Shown: positions 6,971 to 16,154, counted from the first letter of the stretch. The stretch: 36,998 nucleotides of DNA from an uncultured Bacteroidales bacterium (GCA_902785075.1 CACZXN010000028.1:1-36998), one strand, 5' to 3'. The notes: generated from the sequence alone by a model not told the origin. Program-made: numbers and translations.

Positions 6971-6989
6971 TCAATTTAAGATAAATTGA
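6971..6989 (+). promoter_or_regulatory. Perfect inverted repeat upstream of hisH
   Basis: TCAATTTA and TAAATTGA are perfect 8-bp arms around AGA. The repeat lies about 55 bp upstream of the hisH -7 box, a possible operator or upstream activator site; there is no T-run after it, so it is not a typical terminator. Confidence 0.35.
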
Positions 6990-7043
6990 CCATAAAAACA
7001 CAAAAAATCCGTGTACGACAACAATTGTATGAGGATTTTTTTG

Positions 7044-7051
7044 TACCTTTG
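7044..7051 (+). promoter_or_regulatory. Promoter -7 box of the his operon
   Basis: TACCTTTG followed by C matches the Bacteroidetes -7 consensus. The upstream box is weak (attg near 7024). The hisH ATG is at 7061, only 9 nt after the box, so the message would have almost no leader. Confidence 0.5.
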
Positions 7052-7060
7052 CACTCTATT

Positions 7061-7651
7061 ATGGAGGTAGCTATCGTAAAATATAATGCAGGGAACATCT
7101 TCTCAGTGATGAATGCGCTGGAGCGTTGTGGTGTCTCTCCCGTCCTTACGGACGATTTCGAGGTGCTGCAGAGTGCCGACAAGGTGATTTTCCCTGGTCA
7201 GGGTCAGGCTCATACGACGATGACGTATCTGAAGGAGCATAAGCTGGACCGACTGATCAGAGATTTGCGCCAGCCTGTGCTGGGCATCTGCATCGGCATG
7301 CAACTGATGTGTCGCCACAGCGAGGAGGATGATACTGACTGTCTGGGCATCTTCGACGTGGATGTGCTGAAGTTCCGCCCTACTCGGAAGGAGGATAAAG
7401 TGCCTCAGATGGGTTGGAACACCATCACGGACACGAAGAGTGAGTTGTTCAAGGGTTTTGACAAGCCTGAGTTTGTGTATTACGTACATAGTTTCTATGT
7501 GCCTACCTGCAACGATACGATTGCGACGACTGACTATGTTCAGCCTTACAGCGCAGCTCTGCATAAGGACAACTTCTTTGCTGTGCAGTTCCATCCCGAG
7601 AAGAGTGGAAGTGTTGGAGAGAGGATTATCAGGAACTTCTTGGACAGATGA
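7061..7651 (+). CDS. hisH: Imidazole glycerol phosphate synthase, glutamine amidotransferase subunit
   Basis: HisH splits glutamine and passes ammonia to HisF to make IGP and AICAR in histidine synthesis. The 196-residue protein starts MEVAIVKYNAGN at ATG 7061; an upstream in-frame ATG at 6986 would add 25 residues with no family match, including promoter sequence, so it was not used. The class I amidotransferase triad is present: Cys77 in LGICIGMQ, His178 and Glu180 in FHPEKSG. The oxyanion region PGQGQA (45-50) is also there. The partner hisF is two genes downstream, in the order hisH-hisA-hisF-hisIE. The other his genes (G, D, C, B) are not in this window. Confidence 0.95.
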   Translation: MEVAIVKYNAGNIFSVMNALERCGVSPVLTDDFEVLQSADKVIFPGQGQAHTTMTYLKEHKLDRLIRDLRQPVLGICIGMQLMCRHSEEDDTDCLGIFDVDVLKFRPTRKEDKVPQMGWNTITDTKSELFKGFDKPEFVYYVHSFYVPTCNDTIATTDYVQPYSAALHKDNFFAVQFHPEKSGSVGERIIRNFLDR

Positions 7652-7690
7652 CAGATGACAGTTTAAATACGAAGAGCGAAACAGACGAAA

Positions 7691-8404
7691 ATGATTGAGA
7701 TTATACCAGCGATAGACATGATTGAGGGGAAGTGCGTACGCCTGACGAAGGGCGACTACGCACAGAAGAAGGTGTATAACGACAGTCCGCTGGAAGTGGC
7801 GAAGATGTTTGAGTCGATGGGCATCAGACGATTGCATTTGGTAGATCTCGACGGAGCCAAATCGAAGCATGTGGTGAACGACAAAGTGTTGAGAGACATC
7901 TGCCGTGAGACCCGTCTGGTCGTAGATTTCGGTGGAGGCATCAAGAGCGAGGCTGACTTGGAGAAGGTGTTTGATGCCGGAGCAGCTATGGCTACCGCAG
8001 GAAGCATTGCAGCCACCGACCGAGAGACGGTCTATAGCTGGATTGAGCGCTACGGAGCCGACAGATTGGTGTTGGGTGCAGATGTGCGTGAGGGCAAAAT
8101 CAGCATCAACGGATGGCAGGAAGATTCGGACATAGACCTCATGACGTTCCTCGAAGACTACCTCAGTCGCGGCATCCGCAATGTGCTGTGTACCGACATC
8201 AGCAAGGACGGAATGTTGCAAGGACCGAACATCGACCTGTATCGCAGCATCATGAAGCGATTCCCTCAATGTCACCTGATTGCAAGCGGAGGTGTGAGCA
8301 GCAACGACGACATCAAGGCGCTTGATGGGGCTGGCATTCCTGCTGTGGTATTCGGCAAGGCTTTCTATGAAGGTAGAATAAATATTGAAGAATTGAAAAA
8401 TTGA
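7691..8404 (+). CDS. hisA: ProFAR isomerase (HisA)
   Basis: HisA converts N'-formimino-AICAR-ribonucleotide (ProFAR) to PRFAR, the substrate of HisF/HisH. The 237-residue (beta-alpha)8 barrel has both catalytic aspartates: D9 (IIPAIDM) and D131 (LGADVREG). The phosphate-binding loops are VVDFGGGI (77-84) and IASGGVSS near the C-terminus, showing the two half-barrels of the family. The gene starts 39 bp after hisH and ends 7 bp before hisF. HisA must be told apart from PriA and TrpF; the his operon context settles this. Confidence 0.95.
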   Translation: MIEIIPAIDMIEGKCVRLTKGDYAQKKVYNDSPLEVAKMFESMGIRRLHLVDLDGAKSKHVVNDKVLRDICRETRLVVDFGGGIKSEADLEKVFDAGAAMATAGSIAATDRETVYSWIERYGADRLVLGADVREGKISINGWQEDSDIDLMTFLEDYLSRGIRNVLCTDISKDGMLQGPNIDLYRSIMKRFPQCHLIASGGVSSNDDIKALDGAGIPAVVFGKAFYEGRINIEELKN

Positions 8405-8411
8405 AGAGACC

Positions 8412-9167
8412 GTGTTAGCAAAGAGAATCATACCTTGTTTGGACATCAAAGACGGACAGACCGTGAAGGGCGTCAACTTCGTAGGGCTGCGTAGTGCAGG
8501 CGACCCTATTGAGTTGGGCAAAGCCTATAGCGAGCAGGGTGCAGACGAGTTGGTGTATCTCGACATCACAGCCAGCCACGAAGGACGGAAGACGTTCACC
8601 GAACTGGTAGGACGCATTGCAAAGGAAATCAACATACCCTTTACCGTAGGTGGCGGTATCAACGAACTGAGCGATGTGGACCGCCTACTGAATGCAGGAG
8701 CCGACAAGGTGAGCATCAACTCAGCCGCCATTCGCCATCCGGAACTGATAGACGAGATAGCACAACACTTCGGAAGTCAGGTGTGTGTGGTTGCCATAGA
8801 TGCCAAGCAGACAGCCAACGGATGGAGATGTTTCCTCAACGGAGGTCGATTGGAGACGGAACGCGACTTGTTTCAGTGGGCCAAAGAGGCAAACGAACGA
8901 GGTGCAGGCGAGATACTCTTTACCAGCATGGATCACGACGGAGTGAAGCAAGGATTTGCCAACGAGGCACTCGACACCCTCTCCTCTACCCTATCCATCC
9001 CTGTCATCGCATCGGGAGGCGCAGGCACGAAAGAACACTTCAGAGACGCATTCAAGATAGGACATGCTGACGCAGCCTTGGCAGCAAGTGTGTTCCACTT
9101 CGGAGAAATCGGCATAAAGGAACTGAAAAACTATTTGAGAACAGAAGGAATAAGTATAAGATTATGA
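8412..9167 (+). CDS. hisF: Imidazole glycerol phosphate synthase cyclase subunit
   Basis: HisF closes the imidazole ring using ammonia from HisH. The protein has 251 residues. The start is a GTG at 8412, reading [15 protein letters not shown], the normal N-terminus of the family; no ATG is available at that position. Catalytic aspartates are D11 (CLDIKDG) and D130 (VVAIDAK). Phosphate-binding motifs are FTVGGGI (77-83) and VIASGGAG. It starts 7 bp after hisA, and its stop overlaps the hisIE start by 4 bp (ATGA), so translation of the two is likely coupled. Confidence 0.96.
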   Translation: MLAKRIIPCLDIKDGQTVKGVNFVGLRSAGDPIELGKAYSEQGADELVYLDITASHEGRKTFTELVGRIAKEINIPFTVGGGINELSDVDRLLNAGADKVSINSAAIRHPELIDEIAQHFGSQVCVVAIDAKQTANGWRCFLNGGRLETERDLFQWAKEANERGAGEILFTSMDHDGVKQGFANEALDTLSSTLSIPVIASGGAGTKEHFRDAFKIGHADAALAASVFHFGEIGIKELKNYLRTEGISIRL

Positions 9168-9775
9168 CAATAGATTTTGAAAAGATGAGCGGCATCGTAC
9201 CCGCCATCATCCAAGACGACAAGACACTGAAAGTACTGATGCTGGGCTTCATGAACGAAGAAGCCTACCAGAAAACTGTTGAGACAGGTAAGGTGACTTT
9301 CTGGAGCCGCACGAAGAACCGTCTGTGGACAAAAGGCGAAACGAGCGGAAACTTCCTGAACGTGGTATCCATCAAGAACGACTGCGACAATGACACCTTA
9401 TTGATAAAGGTAAACCCAGTAGGTCCGGTTTGTCACACAGGAGCCGACACCTGTTGGGACGAGAAGAACGAAAACCCCATCATGTTCCTAACAGAACTAC
9501 AGCGTTTCATCGAAAAACGCCACGAGGAGATGCCAGAAGGCTCATACACCACAAGCCTGTTCAAAGACGGATTGAGCCGCATGACTCAGAAAGTGGGCGA
9601 AGAAGCCGTGGAACTGGTCATCGAATCGATGAAGGGTGACAACGAGCGCATGATATACGAAGCCTCGGACATGTTCTACCACCTCATCGTACTCCTCACC
9701 TCAAAAGGACTGAGCATTGAGGATATCGCCAAAGAACTCATCGAACGCCACGATCCAAACTGGCATAAACATTAA
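9164..9775 (+). CDS. hisIE: Bifunctional phosphoribosyl-AMP cyclohydrolase / phosphoribosyl-ATP pyrophosphatase
   Basis: This 203-residue fusion catalyses steps 2 and 3 of histidine synthesis. Residues 1-105 are HisI: the metal motif DCDND (73-77), Cys90 in [11 protein letters not shown] and Cys97 are the zinc and magnesium ligands. Residues 110-203 are HisE, an all-helical MazG-like domain with [12 protein letters not shown] and the later EASDMFYHL, which provide the acidic metal ligands. The ATG overlaps the hisF stop. It is the last his gene; an ABC ATPase follows after 15 bp. Confidence 0.96.
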   Translation: MTIDFEKMSGIVPAIIQDDKTLKVLMLGFMNEEAYQKTVETGKVTFWSRTKNRLWTKGETSGNFLNVVSIKNDCDNDTLLIKVNPVGPVCHTGADTCWDEKNENPIMFLTELQRFIEKRHEEMPEGSYTTSLFKDGLSRMTQKVGEEAVELVIESMKGDNERMIYEASDMFYHLIVLLTSKGLSIEDIAKELIERHDPNWHKH

Positions 9776-9790
9776 GATAACAGAGTTGAG

Positions 9791-10507
9791 ATGTTAATAG
9801 AATACAAGCATGTGGACATCTATCAGGAAGTACAGGAAGTACTGGCTGATGTGACCTTCAGTATCGACGAAGGCGAATTTGTGTATATCATCGGTAAAGT
9901 AGGCTCAGGCAAAAGCTCACTTATCAAAACCCTCTACGGTGAACTGCCAATCCATAGCGGCGAAGCTACCGTGATGGATTATGACATGAGTAGCCTGAAA
10001 CGCAAACATCTGCCCGAGCTCCGCAGGAAACTCGGAGTGATATTCCAAGACTTCCAGTTGCTGACCGATCGTAGCGTCGATGCAAACCTGAGATTCGTTC
10101 TGAAAGCAACAGGATGGAAGAACAAGGAAGAGATAGATAACCGCATAGCTGAAGTGCTGGAGCTGGTAGGCATGAGCACGAAGGGCTACAAACTGCCCAG
10201 CGAACTCTCAGGAGGCGAACAGCAGCGTATTGCAATCGCACGTTCTATCCTCAACTATCCGAAACTCATCCTGGCAGACGAGCCGACGGGCAACCTCGAC
10301 GCAGACACCAGCAAGCAAATCACAGAACTGCTGCTGAGAATCGTGAAAGAGCAAGGCGCCACAGTAGTGATGATTACCCATAACCTACATCTGCTCGACA
10401 TGTATCCAGGCCGCGTGTTTGAATGCAAGAACAAAGCACTCGTCGAAGTGAGTAACGAAAAACTGCAAGAGGCAGAAAACGAAGTGAATGAACAAGAAAC
10501 AGTATAA
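9791..10507 (+). CDS. ftsE: FtsE-like ABC transporter ATP-binding protein
   Basis: The protein has 238 residues: Walker A GKVGSGKS (35-42), Q-loop FQDFQLL, signature LSGGEQQR (139-146), Walker B LILADEP (159-165) and switch His197 (MITHN). The close fit to FtsE/LolD-type ATPases (VIFQDFQLL, LADEPTGNLD) suggests FtsE, which with FtsX controls cell-wall hydrolases at division. No FtsX-type permease is in this window, so FtsE rather than another member of the MacB/LolD group is a family-based call. The last 20 residues are acidic. It starts 15 bp after hisIE and ends 3 bp before lysC, so it is embedded in a biosynthetic transcript. Confidence 0.75.
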   Translation: MLIEYKHVDIYQEVQEVLADVTFSIDEGEFVYIIGKVGSGKSSLIKTLYGELPIHSGEATVMDYDMSSLKRKHLPELRRKLGVIFQDFQLLTDRSVDANLRFVLKATGWKNKEEIDNRIAEVLELVGMSTKGYKLPSELSGGEQQRIAIARSILNYPKLILADEPTGNLDADTSKQITELLLRIVKEQGATVVMITHNLHLLDMYPGRVFECKNKALVEVSNEKLQEAENEVNEQETV

Positions 10508-10510
10508 AAG

Positions 10511-11830
10511 ATGAAAGTATTAAAATTTGGAGGTACTTCCGTAGGAACACCTCAGAGAATGAAAGATGTAGTAAAGCTGATTAACAACGGCGAACAGATA
10601 ATCGTTGTATTGTCAGCAATGTCGGGTACAACCAACATGCTGTATGAGATTTCCGACTACCTTCACAAGAAAAACCCTGTAGGAGCAAATGAGAACATCA
10701 ACAGACTCGAAGACAAATACCTACAGCACGTAGAAGAACTCTATGCGACTCCTGAATACAAGAAGCAGGCAACCGATTTCCTGAAAGAGGAATTTGATTA
10801 CATCCGTTCGTTCACCAAGGGCATCTTCACCATGTTTGAGGAGAAAATCATCGTAGGACAAGGTGAAATACTCAGTACCAACATGGTCACATTCTACCTG
10901 TTGGAGCAAGGTGTCGATGTAGCATTACTTCCTGCACTCGACTTCATGCGTACCGACAAGAATGGCGAGCCAGACTTGGAGTATATCCGCGAAAAGCTAA
11001 AGCTCGTTCTCGCAGAATGTCCCGACAAGGCCATCTACATCACCCAAGGTTTCATTTGCAGAAACGCATACGGAGAGGTGGACAACCTGCAGCGTGGTGG
11101 TTCGGACTATACCGCATCGCTGATAGGAGCAGCTATCGGAGCAAGCGAAATTCAGATATGGACAGATATTGACGGCATGCACAACAACGACCCACGCTTC
11201 GTCGACAAGACCTCACCTATCGACAGCCTTAGCTTTGAGGAAGCATCGGAGTTGGCTTACTTCGGAGCCAAGATACTCCACCCAACATGTGTGCAACCTG
11301 CCAAGTTTGCAGGCATACCTGTCAAACTGCTGAACACGATGGACCCAACAGCTCCAGGAACAACCATCAGCAACAAAACCCATCGAGGAGCAATCAAGGC
11401 AGTTGCTGCCAAAGACAACATCACGGCAATCAATATCACATCAAGCCGCATGTTGCTGGCTTACGGTTTCCTGCGCAAAGTGTTCGAGATATTCGAAACC
11501 TATAAGACCAGTATCGACATGGTAACCACCAGTGAGGTGGGTGTATCTGTGTCGATAGACAACACCAGCAACCTCAGCAACATTCTGAACGAACTGAAGA
11601 AACTGGGAACGGTAACCGTAGATGTCGACATGTGTATCATCTGCGTTGTAGGCGATCTCGACTGGCATAACATCGGCTTTGAGTCGTTGGCAACAGAGAC
11701 CATGAAGGAAGTACCCGTACGTATGATTAGCTACGGAGGAAGCAATCATAACATATCATTCCTGGTATCAGCATCCGACAAGAAGAAAGCATTGCAGTCA
11801 TTGAGCAACCACTTGTTCAACAATCAGTAA
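10511..11830 (+). CDS. lysC: Aspartate kinase
   Basis: Aspartokinase phosphorylates aspartate, the first step to lysine, DAP, threonine and methionine. At 439 residues it is monofunctional, with no homoserine dehydrogenase part. The kinase start motif KFGGTSVG is at 5-12. The nucleotide and substrate loops GRGG-like NLQRGGSDYTASLIG and WTDIDGMHNNDPR are present. The C-terminal 130 residues hold two ACT domains (ITAINITSSRM, VSIDNTSNLSNIL), the usual site of feedback inhibition by lysine or threonine. It lies directly upstream of lysA, which suggests a lysine/DAP role. Confidence 0.94.
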   Translation: MKVLKFGGTSVGTPQRMKDVVKLINNGEQIIVVLSAMSGTTNMLYEISDYLHKKNPVGANENINRLEDKYLQHVEELYATPEYKKQATDFLKEEFDYIRSFTKGIFTMFEEKIIVGQGEILSTNMVTFYLLEQGVDVALLPALDFMRTDKNGEPDLEYIREKLKLVLAECPDKAIYITQGFICRNAYGEVDNLQRGGSDYTASLIGAAIGASEIQIWTDIDGMHNNDPRFVDKTSPIDSLSFEEASELAYFGAKILHPTCVQPAKFAGIPVKLLNTMDPTAPGTTISNKTHRGAIKAVAAKDNITAINITSSRMLLAYGFLRKVFEIFETYKTSIDMVTTSEVGVSVSIDNTSNLSNILNELKKLGTVTVDVDMCIICVVGDLDWHNIGFESLATETMKEVPVRMISYGGSNHNISFLVSASDKKKALQSLSNHLFNNQ

Positions 11831-11858
11831 ATCTACACATCACACAAATCGTAACCAG

Positions 11859-13025
11859 ATGACACAAACAACACAAATAACACAACTGACCAAGAAGCCT
11901 ACACCTTATTATTATTATAATAAAGAGATACTGCAACAAACATTAGATGCTGTGAAGGCTGAGGTGAGCAAGCACGACAACTATTTCGTACACTATGCAA
12001 TCAAAGCAAATGCCAACCCAATCGTGTTAGAACCCATACGTGAGGCAGGCTTTGGAATTGACTGCGTGAGCGGTGGAGAAATAGAAGTGTCGTTGAAAGC
12101 AGGTTTCCCAGCCGAAAAGATAGTATTTGCAGGAGTGGGAAAAGCTGACTGGGAAATAGAAATGGGTATCGATAACAATATCTTCTGCTTCAACGTAGAA
12201 AGCATCCCAGAACTTGAAGTCATCAATACGATTGCAGAGCAAAAGGGCAAAGTGGCGAATATATGCCTGCGAATCAATCCAAACGTAGGAGCACACACAC
12301 ATGCAAACATCACTACAGGATTGTCAGAGAATAAGTTCGGCATTGATATGGCACACATGTTCGATGTTATCAAGATGGCGAAAAACATGAAAAACGTAGC
12401 ATTCAAAGGACTACACTTCCACATCGGCAGCCAGATACTCGAAATGGATGACTTTATCGCCCTCTGTCACAGAATCAATGAGTTGCAAGATCAGCTCGAC
12501 GAACAAGGAATCAGCGTCGGAATCATCAATGTGGGAGGAGGATTAGGCGTAGATTATGACGACCCTATGGGAAATCCCATCCCTCAGTTCAAGGAGTTCT
12601 TCGAGGTGTACAACACCCATCTGAAGCTGAGAGAAGGTCAGGAACTGCACTTTGAATTAGGAAGAGCAATAGTGGCACAATGTGGCAGCCTGATGACAAA
12701 GGTGCTCTATATGAAAGACAACACGAACAAGAAGTTCGCAATCGTCGATGCAGGGTTCACAGAACTGATCAGGCCCGCCCTCTATGGCGCACACCACAAA
12801 ATCGTGAATCTCACAAGCGACGGACCACTCGAAACTTATGATGTGGTTGGTCCGATATGCGAATCGAGCGACACTTTCGATACAGACATACAGCTGAATC
12901 AAGTGAAGCGAGGAGACCTGATAGCCATACTATCAGCTGGAGCATACGGCGAATCGATGGCATCATGCTATAATTGCCGAAGATTGCCCAAAAGTTACTC
13001 GTCAGAAGACATATTGGCAGAATAA
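11859..13025 (+). CDS. lysA: Diaminopimelate decarboxylase
   Basis: LysA decarboxylates meso-DAP to L-lysine with PLP. The 388-residue protein is a fold type III enzyme: PLP lysine K49 (VHYAIKANANP), the HFHIGSQI motif, the GGGLGVDY glycine loop and the PICESSDTF active-site cysteine segment. The phosphate motif, often EPGR, reads ELGRAIVAQCG, as is common in Bacteroidetes relatives as far as I know. The start ATG at 11859 is followed by a Thr/Gln-rich opening. It follows lysC by 28 bp and probably shares its transcript. Confidence 0.93.
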   Translation: MTQTTQITQLTKKPTPYYYYNKEILQQTLDAVKAEVSKHDNYFVHYAIKANANPIVLEPIREAGFGIDCVSGGEIEVSLKAGFPAEKIVFAGVGKADWEIEMGIDNNIFCFNVESIPELEVINTIAEQKGKVANICLRINPNVGAHTHANITTGLSENKFGIDMAHMFDVIKMAKNMKNVAFKGLHFHIGSQILEMDDFIALCHRINELQDQLDEQGISVGIINVGGGLGVDYDDPMGNPIPQFKEFFEVYNTHLKLREGQELHFELGRAIVAQCGSLMTKVLYMKDNTNKKFAIVDAGFTELIRPALYGAHHKIVNLTSDGPLETYDVVGPICESSDTFDTDIQLNQVKRGDLIAILSAGAYGESMASCYNCRRLPKSYSSEDILAE

Positions 13026-13090
13026 CGTCAAAAAGAGTTGATTGGCATCAATTTTGCGGGTAGTCTTTTGAAGTCAAATCAAATAGTAAT

Positions 13091-13642
13091 ATGAAAGAAA
13101 AAGAAGAAATAAAGAACAAGGCAGAAGAAGCAGTCGAAGAGGAAACTCAATCGGTAGATAACACAACAGAAATTCCTGTTGAGGACGGGAAAAGCGAGTT
13201 GGAGAAAGCCAACGAGAAGATTGCAGAACTTGAAGATAAATACCTGCGACAAGTGGCAGAGTTTGATAACTACCGCCGTCGTGTCATGAAGGAGAAAGCC
13301 GAACTGATTCTCAACGGAGGAGAGAAAGTACTGACAGAGATACTCCCAATCGTTGACGATTTAGAACGTGCCGAACAACAAATGGAGCAGATGACAGATG
13401 TAGATGCTGTCAAACAAGGAGTTGAACTCATCATTGATAAGTTCATCAAATTCCTACGCTCACAAGGTGTGCAGGAGATTGACACAAAAGACAAGGACTT
13501 TGATGTTAACTATCATGAAGCCATCACGATGGTTCCAAGTCAAAGCGATGATCAGAAAGGTAAAGTAATCGACTGTGTCACCAAAGGCTATACACTTAAC
13601 GACAAAGTCATCAGATACGCAAAAGTGGTAGTTGCCAACTAA
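13091..13642 (+). CDS. grpE: Nucleotide exchange factor GrpE
   Basis: GrpE releases ADP from DnaK. The protein has 183 residues. Residues 1-40 are acidic and disordered-looking, residues about 38-95 form the long dimerising coiled coil (ELEDKYLRQVAEFDNYRRR), and the rest is the small beta domain ending in KGYTLNDKVIRYAKVVVAN, a family hallmark. dnaJ follows 9 bp later. dnaK is not in this window. I see no CIRCE-type inverted repeat upstream; a TAGTCTTTTG string at 13059 is a poor -7 match. Confidence 0.95.
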   Translation: MKEKEEIKNKAEEAVEEETQSVDNTTEIPVEDGKSELEKANEKIAELEDKYLRQVAEFDNYRRRVMKEKAELILNGGEKVLTEILPIVDDLERAEQQMEQMTDVDAVKQGVELIIDKFIKFLRSQGVQEIDTKDKDFDVNYHEAITMVPSQSDDQKGKVIDCVTKGYTLNDKVIRYAKVVVAN

Positions 13643-13651
13643 AAAGACAAT

Positions 13652-14815
13652 ATGGCAAAAAGAGATTATTATGAAGTGCTTGGCGTAAACAAAAACGCTA
13701 ATGCAGACGAGATAAAACGGGCCTACAAGCAAATGGCCATCAAATATCACCCAGATCGTAATCCTGGTGACAAAGAGGCAGAGGCTAAATTCAAAGAAGC
13801 AGCAGAGGCATACGATGTGCTTCGCGATCCAGATAAACGTGCCCGCTACGACCAGTTTGGTTTCGAAGGTCTAAGCGGAATTGGAGGATTCAATGCCCAG
13901 AACATGAACACAGATGACATCTTCTCTATGTTTGGAGATTTGTTTGAAGGTATGGGCTTTGGTGGAGGCTTCAGTGGTTTTGGAGGTTTTGGAGGCGGAC
14001 AACGTAATAGCAAACCCGTCTATAAAGGTCAAGACCAACGACTCAGAGTGGACTTGAACCTCAACGAAATCGTGAATGGAACCACAAAGAAATTCAAGTT
14101 GAGGAAACATGTGACCTGTTCACACTGCCATGGAAGCGGTTCGGAAGACGGTAATACATCGACCTGTCCAACCTGTAAGGGTACGGGATATGTGATTAAA
14201 ACCCAACAAAGTTTCCTCGGCATGATGCGTACCCAATCAGTATGTCCGGAATGTCGTGGAGAAGGAACAATCATCAAAAACAAATGTTCACAATGTGGTG
14301 GAGAAGGAATTGTGATGGGCGAAGAAATCGTCGAGGTGAACTTCCCTGCAGGACTTGCGAATGATATGGTGCTGAATGTTCCAGGAAAAGGAGGTGCAGG
14401 ACGTCGAAATGGTCAGAATGGCGATTTGCAAATTATCATACACGAACTGGAGGACGACACGTTGATTCGTGACGGAAACGACTTGGTTTATAACCTGATT
14501 CTCCCAATCCCTACAGCAATACTTGGAGGTACGGTTGAGGTACCTACCGTAGAGGGAAAAGCAAAAATCACCATCACTCCAGGCACTCAGCCAGGAACGG
14601 TACTGCGATTACGAGGCAAAGGTATTCCGCAGGTACAAGGCTATAATAAAGGTCAGAAAGGAGATGAAGTGATAAACGTCAGCGTGTACATGCCTGAAAC
14701 CTTAAATAAGGAGGAGAAAGAAATGGTGCAGAAGTTGGCAAATAGTGAGAATTTCACACCAACCGACAGTATCAAAGAGAAAATAATGCGAAAATTCAAA
14801 GCAATATTTGATTAA
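13652..14815 (+). CDS. dnaJ: Chaperone protein DnaJ
   Basis: This is a type I Hsp40 of 387 residues. The J domain has HPD at 33-35, followed by a Gly/Phe-rich linker (about 75-120, including [15 protein letters not shown]). Four zinc-binding CxxCxGxG repeats follow ([32 protein letters not shown]), then the C-terminal substrate-binding domains with [12 protein letters not shown]. It stimulates the DnaK ATPase and works with GrpE encoded just upstream. The stop is 1 nt before the folC ATG. Confidence 0.97.
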   Translation: MAKRDYYEVLGVNKNANADEIKRAYKQMAIKYHPDRNPGDKEAEAKFKEAAEAYDVLRDPDKRARYDQFGFEGLSGIGGFNAQNMNTDDIFSMFGDLFEGMGFGGGFSGFGGFGGGQRNSKPVYKGQDQRLRVDLNLNEIVNGTTKKFKLRKHVTCSHCHGSGSEDGNTSTCPTCKGTGYVIKTQQSFLGMMRTQSVCPECRGEGTIIKNKCSQCGGEGIVMGEEIVEVNFPAGLANDMVLNVPGKGGAGRRNGQNGDLQIIIHELEDDTLIRDGNDLVYNLILPIPTAILGGTVEVPTVEGKAKITITPGTQPGTVLRLRGKGIPQVQGYNKGQKGDEVINVSVYMPETLNKEEKEMVQKLANSENFTPTDSIKEKIMRKFKAIFD

Positions 14816-14816
14816 T

Positions 14817-16067
14817 ATGTCCAAATACGATCAATATACGGATTATCTGTTTTCTCAAGTACCTATGTTTCAGAATGTAGGAAGCAATGCTTACAAAGAA
14901 GGCCTTGAGAACACACATATTCTTGATGAGCACTTTGGACATCCTCACACACAATTCCGTACGATTCATGTTGCAGGAACTAATGGAAAAGGTTCTTGCT
15001 CACACACGATTGCATCCGTACTTCAAGAGGCTGGCTATAAAGTAGGTCTATTTACGTCTCCCCATCTTACAGATTTCAGGGAGCGTATCCGAGTGAACGG
15101 AACGATGATACCAGAACAGTATGTAATGGATTTCATCGATAATGAGCGTGATTTCTTTGAACCGCTACATCCAACCTTTTTCGAACTCACGACTGCACTT
15201 GCGTTCAAATATTTTGCTGAACAGAAAGTTGATGTAGCAGTAATAGAAGTAGGACTTGGAGGACGATTGGATTGTACAAACATCATTACTCCAGATATCA
15301 GCATCATTACAAACATCAGTTTTGATCACGTTCAGTATCTGGGTGATACACTTGCCAAGATAGCTGGAGAGAAAGCAGGAATCATCAAGCATGGCGTTCC
15401 TGTCGTCATTGGAGAAAAACATCCTGAGACAACACCTGTATTTACGGAAAAAGCAAAAAGAGAGCAAGCACCACTATACTTCGCAGAAGATTATAAGCCA
15501 AATAAAGACTATCAATACGAACTCAAAGGTTTGTACCAGAGTAAAAACCTGCAAACATCACTTTGTGCGATAGATCAACTCATACGAAATGGTTATCATA
15601 TCACGGAGGAGAATATACAAAACGGTCTATTACACGTAACACATCATACAGGATTAAGAGGTAGATGGCAAATTGTTCGTCACTCCCCTACTGTGATTTG
15701 CGATACAGGACACAATGTAGGAGGGATCAAGTATATAGCCCAACAACTCAAAGAGCAGAAATGCCAAGAACTACGTATCGTATTTGGTATGGTGAGCGAC
15801 AAAGATGTGAATAGCGTACTCGAATTAATGCCTCAAAATGCAAAATATTACTTTTGCCAAGCAAGTGTAAAACGAGCAATGCCACATCATCAACTAAAAA
15901 GATTAGCAAAACAGCATAATCTTCAAGGAAATTCATACAAAACAGTTGAAAATGCTTATAAAAAAGCGTTAAGTCAGTCAAATCCCAATGATTGCATTTT
16001 TGTTGGCGGAAGTACTTTCATAGTTGCAGATTTCCTCTGTTATGAAGAAAAAAACAAGGTTTTATGA
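14817..16067 (+). CDS. folC: Folylpolyglutamate synthase / dihydrofolate synthase
   Basis: FolC adds glutamate to dihydropteroate and to folates, using ATP. With ATG 14817 the protein has 416 residues; a TTG 9 nt upstream, overlapping the dnaJ stop, is less likely. The P-loop is HVAGTNGKGS (51-60), with FTSPHL and the ERIRVNG stretch next. The Mur-ligase central domain shows VIEVGLGGRLDCTN and ITNISFDHVQYLG. The end FVGGSTFIVADFL is the Mur ligase C-terminal domain. Whether it makes both products or only folylpolyglutamates cannot be read here. It may be co-transcribed with grpE-dnaJ. Confidence 0.93.
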   Translation: MSKYDQYTDYLFSQVPMFQNVGSNAYKEGLENTHILDEHFGHPHTQFRTIHVAGTNGKGSCSHTIASVLQEAGYKVGLFTSPHLTDFRERIRVNGTMIPEQYVMDFIDNERDFFEPLHPTFFELTTALAFKYFAEQKVDVAVIEVGLGGRLDCTNIITPDISIITNISFDHVQYLGDTLAKIAGEKAGIIKHGVPVVIGEKHPETTPVFTEKAKREQAPLYFAEDYKPNKDYQYELKGLYQSKNLQTSLCAIDQLIRNGYHITEENIQNGLLHVTHHTGLRGRWQIVRHSPTVICDTGHNVGGIKYIAQQLKEQKCQELRIVFGMVSDKDVNSVLELMPQNAKYYFCQASVKRAMPHHQLKRLAKQHNLQGNSYKTVENAYKKALSQSNPNDCIFVGGSTFIVADFLCYEEKNKVL

Positions 16068-16075
16068 ATAATCAT

Positions 16076-16124
16076 TGCAAAATAATTTGCATAATTGAAA
16101 AAAAAGAGTTTTATTTGCAATAAA
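16076..16124 (+). promoter_or_regulatory. Promoter and candidate operator of galM-galK
   Basis: TTTG (16086-16089) is followed after 20 bp by TTTATTTG (16110-16117), one mismatch from TAnnTTTG. The -33 box lies inside a perfect inverted repeat, TGCAAA-ATAA-TTTGCA (16076-16091), and the -7 region is itself a palindrome, TTTATT-TGC-AATAAA (16110-16124). A third TTTGCA occurs at 16114-16119. The overlap with the promoter elements suggests repressor or activator binding. Confidence 0.45.
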
Positions 16125-16154
16125 TTCATTTACTAACAATAAATCCTTTCTCAA

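Noticed and set aside
6986-7060. Upstream ATG that would extend HisH by 25 residues
   Set aside because: The extension covers the TACCTTTG promoter box and has no match to HisH; MEVAIVKYNAGN at 7061 is the family start.
7103-8521. A 472-codon open frame on the minus strand over hisH, hisA and the start of hisF
   Set aside because: It is antisense to three clear his genes, has no family features and is rich in His, Leu and Ser as expected from a shadow frame.
13026-13090. Possible CIRCE operator or promoter before grpE
   Set aside because: No CIRCE-type inverted repeat is present, and TAGTCTTTTG is one base too long for a -7 box.
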